Shown: positions 28,801 to 36,063 of the stretch, piece after piece
Position numbering within the stretch: position 1 is the stretch's first letter
How the letters are laid out: each line of letters begins with the position of its first letter
Virus record (IMG/VR): IMGVR_UViG_3300034523_000120
Coordinates: 1-37,399 of that record
Length of the DNA: 37,399 bases
Origin: a virus
Direction: 5' to 3' (one strand)
Position numbers and translations under genes: made by a program
Notes under the pieces: model-generated
Databases searched by the model: none
The model's input: only the letters and a program-made list of their open reading frames with translations
Told to the model about the DNA's origin: nothing

Positions 28801-31784
28801 GCAGCATTGACGTTCTGGTTGGTGGTAGCGAGGCTCGATTGCACGCCATCAATGCGCGTCGACTCCGCAGCGAGCTTGCCGTCCTGTTCAGTTACCTTCG
28901 TTTCTACCGTAGTCACGCGTGCTGCCAGACCATTGGCCGTCTGCACTGCCTGGCCGATATCGGTCCAGAAGGTGGCGTTCGGTGGCGGATTACCGGCCGG
29001 CACGTCGACCTTGGCCTGGTATAGCTTGCCGTCCTCGCCCAGCACGCCCTGGCCAGCGGTGTAGGCCTGGTCGAGCTTGTAGGGCATCGAGTCAGCCAGA
29101 TCGGCGATCGTGTCAATTTGCTGCTGCAGGTCCTGCTGAGCCTGGGTGATCTGCGTGCCCAGCTGGTCGGTGATCTCGGCGACCTGCTCGCCCAGGTCCT
29201 GAATGCGCGCATTGACTGAGCCAGGAGTGCTCGGCGGGCCCGAGATCAGTTCGATCTCTTGCCTCAGCGCGGGATACAGAGCGCCATTGCTGATCTTGTC
29301 CTTGAAGTACTCCTCGTATTCGGATCGGTTGCTGCTGGACTGTCCGTTGACGCCTACACCTGCAGGGTACCAGGGGCCTATGTTTCCAGAGCGATCCACC
29401 AGGCGCGCCCAGTAGAAGAAGGAAACGCCCGCGGCAAGGCCGTGGATTTCGTGTTCAGCCTGCGGATAGGTGAAATCGCCGAGTTTGGTGGCGTCGTTGC
29501 GACTGGTCGTCGCGCTCCGCCAGATCTCGGTCCGCTCGGTGTCTTCGGCGCCAGCCGGGAAGCCCCAACGCAGGCAAGTCCCGTATACCAGTGGTGTCGT
29601 GGTGAGGAATGCAACTGCAGGCGGTAGACCTTCCTTCCCCTTCAACTGGGTCAGTATGGAATCGCGCCAGGTCGACGTGATATCGAACGAGCTGACAGCC
29701 CGCACGCGCGCCAAGTAAGCGCCCGCGTATATGCCCACCACATCGACCGAAGTCGCACCGACACGCTGAATTCGAACCCAGTTGCCATTGTCCTTCCGCC
29801 ATTCGACGTCATAGGCAACTGCACCCGGTACTGCCGGCCAGGCAATCGTCATCGTGTTAACACCAATACCCTGGTCCACCGCGTAGGCCGACGTCAGGGT
29901 GACGCTGGCCGGCGGTTGCACGGTTGTCACCGGGATGATGCTGATCTGGCGCTCATCGAGCTTGGCGCCAGTGTCGATTGCTGCGAACTTGCTTGGGTTG
30001 AACTCGAGCGCAGTGATCTCGTACTCGCCTTCCTGGGTGCGAGTGGTCTTCAGCACGCGGAACAGCTGCACCGCCAGGTCTTCGTAGTCGATTGCCCACT
30101 GAAGCTCGGGCTCTGGCTGCACGCTGTATTCAGTGGTCACCGTCACCGCGCGCCCGGCCACAGACTGCACCGTGCGCGCCTGAGCGGTGCCGTTGGGCAG
30201 GTTCAGGATCAAGCGGTCACCTGCCTTGATCGGCGTGTCGCGATCGAGGGTGACCACTCGGCCGGCAGCGGCGGAGATCCGTCCACCATTCGGGCGGCCG
30301 GCCACCAGCTCATCCGCCACAGGGATGACGTAGCCAGGCAGCGGGATGCGGCCTTCCATGCCAGTCTTGAATGTGACGGTGCGGTCCTGGCTGTTGCTCA
30401 ACAGTGCCCATTTCCCACGGCGCTGTGCCTCGGAGGCACGAGTGCAGCCGATCGCCGATATTTCTACCGGGCGGTCCCGATACCGGCGCTGAAGCGCGTT
30501 GTCGGTCACCGGAATGACGTCGGTGTCGTAGTTGTTGGCCGGGTTGTCGTAGCTGACCAAGGCCCGGCTGTAGTGTGTGTTGCGCTCGGCGCCGCCGTAC
30601 ACGAACTCACCGTCGATCACGTTGGCCCGGGTGAACACGTAGTCGATGTCCTGCGCACGCGGCATGTCAGCCTGCATGAACAGCGATCCGTGGGTCCAGT
30701 ACACCATGCCACGGTAGATGGCAGACAAGTCGCGCAGCAGGGTCCAGGCCTCGGCGCGGCCCTGCAGGTTCAGGTCGCACAGGTAACGGGGCTCCTGCCC
30801 ACCCTGCCCGTTCGGCACCAGCTGGTCACAGTACTGGGCAATGCGGTACATCTCCCACTTGTCGACCATCCAGGACTTGATGCGCTTGCCCAGGCCGAAA
30901 CGGTCTTCCACGCAGATGCCATAGGTGGCAAACGCCGGGTTGTTGGTCCAGGCCTGTTTGAAAGTGCCATCCCACACCCCGGTATAGGTGCGCGTCACCG
31001 GGTCGTAGTTGGTGGGCACCGGCCAACGCTTGGCCTTGCACTTCACCGTCACGGCCGGGATGTTCTGGAACTGCTGAGCGTCGAATTCGATGTACAGCAG
31101 CGCGGTGTTTGGGTAGCGCAGCTTTTCGTCGATGATCTCGGTGTAGCCGGCAATGGTCATCGTGTCGGCCACGGTACCGCTGTTGGCGTTCGGGGTGATG
31201 CGCCGTACGCGCAGCATCCAGCCGGAGGTGGCCGCCGGCAGGTTCACGCGCACGGAGCGCTGATACCCGTTGGTGGTCTTGCCATCGACGGCGCCGCGGT
31301 GAGCCTCCACATACGCCCCGCCGTCAGTGGCGATATCGATGGCGTACTCGATGCGGTAACCGTTGGTGTTGCCGTTACTGTCCTGCTTGGCCAGACGCGG
31401 CCAGGACATGCGCACGCGCACGGCCGACAGCTGGGTATTACTCAGCGCCCGGGTGAACGGGTTGTCACTGCGCAGTTCGACGTTGACGGTGGTCTCGCTC
31501 TCCACCGACGGAATTCCCTGGATGTAGTCCTGCTCGACGGAGCCAGGGCGCCACTCCCACTTCACACCCGGGAAGTTCACGTTGCCGCTGGCGTCCATGA
31601 TCGGTGTGTTGTCGAGGTAAATGTCGCGGTCGGTCGGCACACCGTCGAACTCACCTTCTCCCACGGCCAGTAGAATTTTGGCAATGTTCGTCGACTGCAG
31701 GCTGTCAGGGGCCTCGACGGGGGTCTTCGGTTTGCTCCCGCCACCCTTGCCGCCGGTGATGTCCAGGTGATCTGTCGGGCCCAT
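25875..31784 (-). CDS. J: Tail tip protein J (host specificity)
   Basis: 1969 aa from the ATG at 31784 with GGAGG seven bases upstream; a longer frame exists but would overlap gene I. The N-terminal ~600 residues match lambda gpJ: GGKGGG..., GEGEFDGVPTDRDIYLDNTPI, TGVWDGTFKQAWTNNPAFATYGICVEDRFGLG and the LMQADMPRAQDIDYVFTRANVIDG region. Fibronectin-III-like repeats follow near 620-700. The middle contains three copies of a ~125-residue helical repeat (about 980, 1105, 1446). The C-terminal 200 residues resemble the gpJ tip. It forms the baseplate tip and contacts the receptor. Confidence 0.93.
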   Translation of the reverse strand: MGPTDHLDITGGKGGGSKPKTPVEAPDSLQSTNIAKILLAVGEGEFDGVPTDRDIYLDNTPIMDASGNVNFPGVKWEWRPGSVEQDYIQGIPSVESETTVNVELRSDNPFTRALSNTQLSAVRVRMSWPRLAKQDSNGNTNGYRIEYAIDIATDGGAYVEAHRGAVDGKTTNGYQRSVRVNLPAATSGWMLRVRRITPNANSGTVADTMTIAGYTEIIDEKLRYPNTALLYIEFDAQQFQNIPAVTVKCKAKRWPVPTNYDPVTRTYTGVWDGTFKQAWTNNPAFATYGICVEDRFGLGKRIKSWMVDKWEMYRIAQYCDQLVPNGQGGQEPRYLCDLNLQGRAEAWTLLRDLSAIYRGMVYWTHGSLFMQADMPRAQDIDYVFTRANVIDGEFVYGGAERNTHYSRALVSYDNPANNYDTDVIPVTDNALQRRYRDRPVEISAIGCTRASEAQRRGKWALLSNSQDRTVTFKTGMEGRIPLPGYVIPVADELVAGRPNGGRISAAAGRVVTLDRDTPIKAGDRLILNLPNGTAQARTVQSVAGRAVTVTTEYSVQPEPELQWAIDYEDLAVQLFRVLKTTRTQEGEYEITALEFNPSKFAAIDTGAKLDERQISIIPVTTVQPPASVTLTSAYAVDQGIGVNTMTIAWPAVPGAVAYDVEWRKDNGNWVRIQRVGATSVDVVGIYAGAYLARVRAVSSFDITSTWRDSILTQLKGKEGLPPAVAFLTTTPLVYGTCLRWGFPAGAEDTERTEIWRSATTSRNDATKLGDFTYPQAEHEIHGLAAGVSFFYWARLVDRSGNIGPWYPAGVGVNGQSSSNRSEYEEYFKDKISNGALYPALRQEIELISGPPSTPGSVNARIQDLGEQVAEITDQLGTQITQAQQDLQQQIDTIADLADSMPYKLDQAYTAGQGVLGEDGKLYQAKVDVPAGNPPPNATFWTDIGQAVQTANGLAARVTTVETKVTEQDGKLAAESTRIDGVQSSLATTNQNVNAAQQAAQDAATLAGGKGKVIVQSAAPAAADRLAQNLWIDTTGNANTPKRWNGSAWSAVTDKVATDAAAAAANALSVAQTKADATVVDSLSSKVNQQGDTLTSQGQALTGVQNSLTTTNQNVTAAQQAAQAASDAAGAKGKVLYQSTAPAVADRLAQNLWIDTTSNANTPKRWNGTAWVAVTDKVATDAAAAAQLALAQVATKAEASALQTLDTEVKSHGTTLTSQGAALTKISNQIGNVGGDNLLANSSFEELATASRAKYWNVGATATGTVTSMVDSPLAQSTKAQRVEHPALPAGGYVDLAYGGDNMARPKARPGAQYALSVFARGTPGVEFRQYLQFRDAAGAVLSAPVAIHSLTADFSRYVILATAPADTVSVTVWAGRMLNGGSTTISAWSEMDNVQFQEGAVATAYAPSTEQSAAVQAAATQALQNRVEQTEAGLSSQGAAITSLDNSLTTTNQNVTAAQQAAQAAATAAGAKGEVIYGAAAPAADKRLAQNLWIDTTGNANTPKRWNDSAWVAVTDKVATDAAAAAASALTQVATKAEASVVQALSTTVGQQGTTLTSQGQSITELRNTIGGIGAGGLDAAPGATWQFDTSVEGWIATNATLTAGTGSVTITATANDPMLVSPIVSINGALYSRIKMKITRKAGAATDWDSSLFYQTTGHGFSGSYIARAANPNIAIGESAIVEWDMANLFAGGNDWITSTITRLRIDIGALSGGAFEIDWIAVGRLGPGASAAALQQVSTNVTQQGEQLTAQASRLDGLYVQVNPEMEGDSSGLAGATGGLVGVWTEQSARVEDGIAMGRQVETVQAQMGQTNASVQQVSEVMADINGRVSAQTTLKVETNQGGRKVVSGIAIGSNGEEGEILLMAQRLAVIDSLNGQTILPFVVEGGQIFINQAVINTAFIQQIVAGMTIRSAALNAQGLPLLEINFAAGTFTLRGQDANGSTLLNNGGLYVYDANGIERTAVGRLT
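27060..28860 (-). repeat. Three in-frame ~125-residue repeats inside J
   Basis: Segments starting near 28838, 28470 and 27447 (minus strand) each encode TTNQNV-AAQQAAQ...AAxDRLAQNLWIDTT, then NANTPKRWN-AW-AVTDKVATDAAAAA. The first two are adjacent; the third is separated by a carbohydrate-binding-like insert (GDNLLANSSFEELATASRAKYW). High DNA identity makes them recombination-prone. Confidence 0.8.
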
Positions 31785-31801
31785 GCTTTCCTCCGGGCAA
31801 C

Positions 31802-31823
31802 AAAAAACCGCCCGGAGGCGGTT
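31802..31823 (-). terminator. Leftward hairpin terminator between I and J
   Basis: AACCGCC-TCCG-GGCGGTT on the minus strand with a six-T tail, 17 bases before the J Shine-Dalgarno. It may attenuate rather than stop late transcription. Confidence 0.75.
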
Positions 31824-31840
31824 TGTACGCTGAATAGGCC

Positions 31841-32437
31841 CTAGGCCTTGTCCTGTGCCTCGATGGAGGCCGAAATGATCGCCCCGCCCCACCGGCGCTC
31901 GCCGATGCAGATCGGGACTGGGTTGCCGCTGGCGGTGGTGTTTTTGGCGCTGCCGAAGGCGTAACTCGGCAGGTTCTCGGGCGCAGAGCTTTGGGACAGG
32001 CCCTTGGCTTGGGGGCTGAGCATCTGGATGACGCCGCCCAAGGCGAGCGATGCGCCGAGAGACTGCCCCCACCCTTGCATCCCAGGAACGAAAAAAGACG
32101 CAACGAAGATTACGGTGCCAATGATCGTCTGAAGAAGACCTCCGCGCTTGCTCCCACCAATCACGGGAACAATGCGAATCTCTTTGGTGCCACGGCGCCC
32201 AAGGTCATCGGCGCCTGCGTTTTTTCGGTTGCGGAAGATGGCAAAGCGGATCCCTAAGGTATCCAGCCGCCTGATTTCCTCCACAAATCCGGGAAGAGTT
32301 ACGCGCAACGCTTTGAAAGCCTCCCACCCCTCTCCACTATCCAGCTGGCGGCGATGCGTGCGGCCAAATTTCTGAGCCAGCGAGCCAGAAAGCTTGATCG
32401 TCGCCATCTGCGCGTAATGCGCTACCGTTGCAGCCAT
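31841..32437 (-). CDS. I: Tail assembly protein I
   Basis: 198 aa. Lambda gpI-like: an N-terminal domain (TIKLSGSLAQKFGRTHRRQLDSGEGWEAFKALRVTLPGF), a hydrophobic mid segment (LQTIIGTVIFVASFFVPGMQGWGQSLGASLALGGVIQML), and a C-terminal YAFGSAKNTTASGNPVPICIGERRWGGAIISASIEAQDKA motif that I remember from gpI. It lies directly before J in the K-I-J order. GGAGGAAAGC precedes the ATG, identical to that of J. It is needed to build the tail tip. Confidence 0.88.
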   Translation of the reverse strand: MAATVAHYAQMATIKLSGSLAQKFGRTHRRQLDSGEGWEAFKALRVTLPGFVEEIRRLDTLGIRFAIFRNRKNAGADDLGRRGTKEIRIVPVIGGSKRGGLLQTIIGTVIFVASFFVPGMQGWGQSLGASLALGGVIQMLSPQAKGLSQSSAPENLPSYAFGSAKNTTASGNPVPICIGERRWGGAIISASIEAQDKA

Positions 32438-32454
32438 GCTTTCCTCCAGATAAT

Positions 32455-32475
32455 AAAAAACCGCCCGAAGGCGGT
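32455..32475 (-). terminator. Leftward terminator upstream of gene I
   Basis: ACCGCC-TTCG-GGCGGT on the minus strand (UUCG loop) with a six-T tail. It follows the lipoprotein gene and marks one edge of the accessory island. Confidence 0.8.
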
Positions 32476-32492
32476 CGATAGGTGGCGCTACG

Positions 32493-32837
32493 TCAAAGGC
32501 AAGATTTCACCGCGCGCTCTATCGCGGAACGCCCAAGACCGGGCATCCATGGAACACGTTGATAAAACACAACCGAGCTACCCGCGTCCGTCCTCGAGAC
32601 TTCAAGTAGTTCGTCTGTCAGGTTCATTGCAGCAATAACAAGACGGTAGCCATTCTGAGTCTCTGACATGGTCGCCTCCGATCGAGCATCCTGCCATTGG
32701 GGGAATACACATAGCGCGTAATCCTTTGGTGACTTCTTGGTAACGGCTTTGGTCGTCGGTGAATTGCCTTTCAGATCGCTTGGTGACACGCACCCCGCCA
32801 GCAACGCCAGACCCACCGCTCCGATCAGAGTTCGCAT
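32493..32837 (-). CDS. Accessory lipoprotein (moron)
   Basis: 114 aa from the ATG at 32837 with AAAGG seven bases upstream; an ATG at 32858 is possible. Signal peptide MRTLIGAVGLALLAGC with lipobox LAGC (Cys16). The mature part has an unrecognised fold (LVIAAMNLTDELLEVSRTDAGSSVVFYQRVPWMPGLG). Sits between tail genes, so it is a typical place for a lysogenic-conversion or superinfection-exclusion gene. Function inferred from position only. Confidence 0.7.
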   Translation of the reverse strand: MRTLIGAVGLALLAGCVSPSDLKGNSPTTKAVTKKSPKDYALCVFPQWQDARSEATMSETQNGYRLVIAAMNLTDELLEVSRTDAGSSVVFYQRVPWMPGLGRSAIERAVKSCL

Positions 32838-32883
32838 ACAAATACCTTTCTTGATCATGATCCAGATTCACAGACACAGCATT

Positions 32884-33783
32884 CTATTGGGTCTTCTCTG
32901 GTTTCGGCACCATAAGAGACCATGCCTCATCAGTGATGATGAATGGATAATCGTATCGGATCGACCCTAGGGAGAAAAAGGATGCTTCTCTAACGTTGCG
33001 ATTGATTAGCTTATCCTTATCGTCCGGCCAAGACGGGTAAATTCCATCGGGGTCTGCCTTGCCAAATTTCTCAGTCATCAGCTTATAGCCCGCTGCGTAT
33101 GAGGCCTTGCTACCCGGGACAATCAGGGCCTCATAAAAGACATCTTTGTAAAAACACAGCGTGGCCTTCTCGACGACCACTCCTTTAAAGACGCCTGCAA
33201 GATTTTTACCGGCATAACAAACCTCATCTCCATCTTGCCGGGAAATCTGGAGATTGGGCCTTTGGCCGATGTAGGAACTTCCGATCTCAAATCCCATCAA
33301 CGCAATAGTTGGGCTTGGAGTGTATTTGGCATCGATTCCGGTCAGATCGTAACGATACTGAACGTTCGTTTCGTCGAAAGGAATTTCCACGTAGAGAAAT
33401 TTCGCATTCATCACGGCTCCTGAGAAGGCACCCATGCTTGTAGGCATAAAACTTTTGCCGTCTTTGGATGCGAAAGAAACCGCCTGAACAGACCCGCTCT
33501 CAAACCGTACTTGGAGGTCACAGGTCTGCCTGCCTTCTTCAGGTGAAGGGCACCCGTTAGCAACCCCTGACTCCAGTTCCAGCATTGCACCTGGAACACC
33601 ATCCCCACTATCAAAGACCCTGAGGATAAGCTTTGGACCTTCGCCTCTGATTGGCGCCACTTCTTGGCTGTACATCACAGTGCTGGTACCGCGCATTTCG
33701 TCCTGCAGGTCCGTCTTCACCCAGCTCGCGCTAGCCATCAGCGGAATCAAGCCTATAGCTAATCCTAGAATCCTTAATGCCAT
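32884..33783 (-). CDS. Secreted protein of unknown function (moron)
   Basis: 299 aa. A signal peptide (MALRILGLAIGLIPLMASA) is followed by a strand-rich mature protein with four Cys (NGCPSPEEGRQTCDL, DEVCYAGKN, TLCFYK), suggesting a periplasmic or exported protein with disulphides. AAGGAG lies before the ATG. It is flanked by its own terminators and has lower GC than the tail genes. Family not recognised. Confidence 0.7.
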   Translation of the reverse strand: MALRILGLAIGLIPLMASASWVKTDLQDEMRGTSTVMYSQEVAPIRGEGPKLILRVFDSGDGVPGAMLELESGVANGCPSPEEGRQTCDLQVRFESGSVQAVSFASKDGKSFMPTSMGAFSGAVMNAKFLYVEIPFDETNVQYRYDLTGIDAKYTPSPTIALMGFEIGSSYIGQRPNLQISRQDGDEVCYAGKNLAGVFKGVVVEKATLCFYKDVFYEALIVPGSKASYAAGYKLMTEKFGKADPDGIYPSWPDDKDKLINRNVREASFFSLGSIRYDYPFIITDEAWSLMVPKPEKTQ

Positions 33784-33843
33784 CTTGGTCTCCTTGTAGA
33801 CGACAGGAATCTACCACAGCCGCGCTTTTTTCAGCGCCAGATG

Positions 33844-33868
33844 AAAAAGCCCAGCGCGGGGCTGGGCT
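33844..33868 (-). terminator. Leftward terminator inside the accessory island
   Basis: AGCCCAGC-CCCGC-GCTGGGCT on the minus strand with a five-T tail. It lies between the small membrane protein gene and the secreted-protein gene. Confidence 0.88.
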
Positions 33869-33886
33869 CGGTCGAACCTTGACAAT

Positions 33887-34069
33887 CTACAGCGAGCGGA
33901 TTTCGGTCAGCGCCTTCGCCAGGCAGTAGGGAATAACGGCGCATGCAAGGCCCATTGAGGCGGCCGCAGCCTCCTGCGGAGCACCATTCGCCAGGATCAT
34001 CCCACCAAACCCAAACACCGCACCAAACAATGACATGATGATGGTAACGACCCACATAAACTTAGCCAC
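33887..34069 (-). CDS. Small two-span membrane protein (60 aa, moron)
   Basis: GTG start at 34069 with AAGG seven bases upstream. Hydrophobic segments FMWVVTIIMSLFGAVFGFGGMIL and AAAASMGLACAVIPYCLAKAL indicate two spans. I recall similar small proteins in Pseudomonas genomes and phages. Comparison to T4 Imm-like exclusion proteins is speculative. It ends before a terminator, so it is an independent unit. Confidence 0.65.
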   Translation of the reverse strand: MAKFMWVVTIIMSLFGAVFGFGGMILANGAPQEAAAASMGLACAVIPYCLAKALTEIRSL

Positions 34070-34285
34070 TTGCTTACCTTCCGTTGCTTATTAGAGGGCC
34101 GAAGCATACCGACCCTTGATCAGTAATCGAGCCGGAATCTACGGGCCGATAGCGGTAATGTCAATTCGCCACCCTAGTCCCCCCACACCCGACCACCCTG
34201 GACGGAAAGCCAGTACCCTGCCTCAACATCATCGTAGTAGCGTTGTGCCTCCAACGAACCGCCCCGGTCCGTTGCCGGAAAGCCC

Positions 34286-34909
34286 ATGGACCGGGACATG
34301 ATCACCAAGGAGTCGACATTGAGCAAGGATCAAGCATTTGAGCCGAGGCCAGCATTCACTATTGATTGGGCCCGCCAATACGATTGCGGTCCCTCGGACC
34401 CCCACCTTCATGCTATTGGTCAGTTCATAGCCAATTACTCATCAGTTGAGTGGAAGCTCGCCGAGCTATTTGCATTAACGATGAGTAAGCCTACCGCAGA
34501 GGTGCAGCGGATCTGTGTAGAAACCAACATGTCGATCGCAGGAATGGTCCGCTACACCAAGTCCAAGCTCACAGAAATCACTGGGACGCATGAGGAGACA
34601 GCGAAGGACCTTGTCTTTAGCATTGATGCCTTCGAAAAAATTTCCCCTACTCGTCACAAGATCGTCCACTGGCAGTGGGGGCTAAATGAAGGCGAGCACG
34701 CCACACTGTCAGACCTAATAAAACCAAGGGCGCCAGAGAAGGCAAACACTGCGATGACGCTTGAAGACCTCAGGAATCATTGTTTCAGCCTGATCAAAAT
34801 CTTCCAGGCGATCACTCTTGGTCTTGAGGCGCTATCAGGTCGGGTGACCAGGCAGCAGATTCTTGAAGTCCGCGCAGACACATCTCCCGAAAAGCTCTTT
34901 CGACCGTAA
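34286..34909 (+). CDS. HEPN-like accessory protein on the opposite strand
   Basis: 207 aa from the ATG at 34286; a TTG at 34319 with AAGGAG is an alternative. Helical, with IGQFIANYSSVEWKLAELFALTMSKPTAEV and IDAFEKISPTRHKIVHWQWG. The R-x(4)-H motif (Arg123-His128) in SPTRHKIVHW is the HEPN ribonuclease signature, with a preceding four-helix pattern. HEPN proteins act in toxin-antitoxin and abortive-infection systems. No antitoxin partner is obvious. It reads against the tail operon, as expected for a moron. Confidence 0.6.
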   Translation: MDRDMITKESTLSKDQAFEPRPAFTIDWARQYDCGPSDPHLHAIGQFIANYSSVEWKLAELFALTMSKPTAEVQRICVETNMSIAGMVRYTKSKLTEITGTHEETAKDLVFSIDAFEKISPTRHKIVHWQWGLNEGEHATLSDLIKPRAPEKANTAMTLEDLRNHCFSLIKIFQAITLGLEALSGRVTRQQILEVRADTSPEKLFRP

Positions 34910-35036
34910 GTCGCGATAGAGGTCGATCATCAGTCTCCTCTAAAATGGCAAGACCGACTTCGATCATCCCGCGAGAGACGACGATATCTTCGGCGCGCAC
35001 GCTGCTGGGACTGAAATGCTCACGTGCCGATTGCAT
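34812..35036 (-). CDS. Small protein after gene K (74 aa)
   Basis: ATG at 35036 with GGGAG six bases upstream, inside the end of gene K. The product MQSAREHFSPSSVRAEDIVVSRGMIEVGLAILEETDDRPLSRLTVERAFREMCLRG is helical. Its 3' end overlaps the convergent HEPN-like gene by 98 bases. Function unknown. Confidence 0.55.
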   Translation of the reverse strand: MQSAREHFSPSSVRAEDIVVSRGMIEVGLAILEETDDRPLSRLTVERAFREMCLRGLQESAAWSPDLIAPQDQE

Positions 35037-35817
35037 CTTCATCTCCCGCGGTCAGGCCGCTTCGCTTTGCGTCCCGATGACGCAACACAAGGCGCGTCCG
35101 ATCGAGCCAAGGCCCGCCGAACACAATGATTTCTGATGGTCTGCCCAAGAGGTGGTGCAGCATAAAGGGGCCGGAGCCGAAAACCTGCGCATGCTCCTCT
35201 GGCAGCTGCGCCTCGGCACCCAGGTAGATGCCAGCGTGGTTCGGGTGAGCGGTTCGCCCAACTGCCATGACGATCATGTCGCCGCGCTGCGGGTGGCCGA
35301 CCTGGTAGAAGCCCGCGGCCTCGAAGGCCTGTTCATACAGGCTCGGTCCGTCCGGCTTCTCCCACCACCCCTCCTCCCGCGCGTAGGCCGGAAACTCCAG
35401 ACCCCACTCGCGCTTGTACCAGTCAGCACAGACCTGCCAGCAGTCCCAGGTGCCGTGCACGAACGGCCGGCCCAGCAGCGGTGTATGACCGGTCGGGGTG
35501 ATGGTGCGCAGGTCACCCTCCGGCCACGACAGGATGTACCAAGGCAAGCCAGTGGCCTCGCACATGGCGAGATCTCGCGGTGACGGCCTGCTGGTGGCGT
35601 CAGGGTGCGAGTGTACGATGCCAATCACCTCGCCCTGGTCTTCAGCTTCAGCATACTGCTCCGGCGAAATCCGGAACTCTTCAACAGGGTCGGCGGCGGC
35701 GTTCTCACACGGCACATACCTGTGGGCGCGGCCAACAGAGATGATCAGCCCGCAGCATTCGCGCGGATATTCGCCCGCGGCGTGCGCTTGCACGGCGGCG
35801 AGGATGTGCTTGCGCAT
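35020..35817 (-). CDS. K: Tail tip assembly protein K (JAMM + NlpC/P60)
   Basis: 265 aa. The N-terminal Mov34/MPN domain has E-C-C-G-L and the JAMM motif HSHPDATSRPSPRD. The C-terminal NlpC/P60 domain has its Cys in TWDCWQVCADWY and the His in PNHAGIYLG. Both zinc-protease and cysteine-peptidase parts match lambda gpK, which processes or completes the tail tip. It is followed by the accessory island and then I and J. Confidence 0.93.
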   Translation of the reverse strand: MRKHILAAVQAHAAGEYPRECCGLIISVGRAHRYVPCENAAADPVEEFRISPEQYAEAEDQGEVIGIVHSHPDATSRPSPRDLAMCEATGLPWYILSWPEGDLRTITPTGHTPLLGRPFVHGTWDCWQVCADWYKREWGLEFPAYAREEGWWEKPDGPSLYEQAFEAAGFYQVGHPQRGDMIVMAVGRTAHPNHAGIYLGAEAQLPEEHAQVFGSGPFMLHHLLGRPSEIIVFGGPWLDRTRLVLRHRDAKRSGLTAGDEDAIGT

Positions 35818-35832
35818 TTATGGTCCCCCATG

Positions 35833-35853
35833 AAAAAGGGCGCCGAAGCGCCC
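35833..35853 (-). terminator. Leftward terminator before K
   Basis: GGGCGC-TTCG-GCGCCC on the minus strand with a five-T tail. It follows the HNH endonuclease remnant, so the endonuclease unit is closed before K. Confidence 0.82.
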
Positions 35854-35857
35854 TTGG

Positions 35858-36063
35858 TTAAGTTGATAACTTTCTGGTTCTGGGGGGAGTCAGCACTTCA
35901 TTGCCAACAAGGCCTGAGTCGATCCTGTTCCTGATGGTCCTGCGCGTAACGCCTGCAACCCTAGCCCACTCTACTAGCGTTTTCTCAACCCCATCAATCA
36001 CTAGGGTGGCGCTGTACTCACGCACCGGCTTACTACTAGCCTCATCAGCTGAAAGACGCTGTC
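35858..36063 (-). pseudogene. Out-of-frame C-terminal piece of the HNH endonuclease
   Basis: One frame over from the HNH gene, the minus strand reads RLSADEASSKPVREYSATLVIDGVEKTLVEWARVAGVTRRTIRNRIDSGLVGNEVLTPPR, then TAA at 35858. This is a HTH repeat matching the end of such endonucleases, with no start codon of its own. A single-base insertion in 36055-36065 would explain the break. Confidence 0.65.

Noticed and set aside
29916-31673. A 585-codon open frame on the plus strand opposite J
   Set aside because: It is antisense to the clearly gpJ-like coding region, has no ribosome site, and its composition is typical of a high-GC shadow frame.
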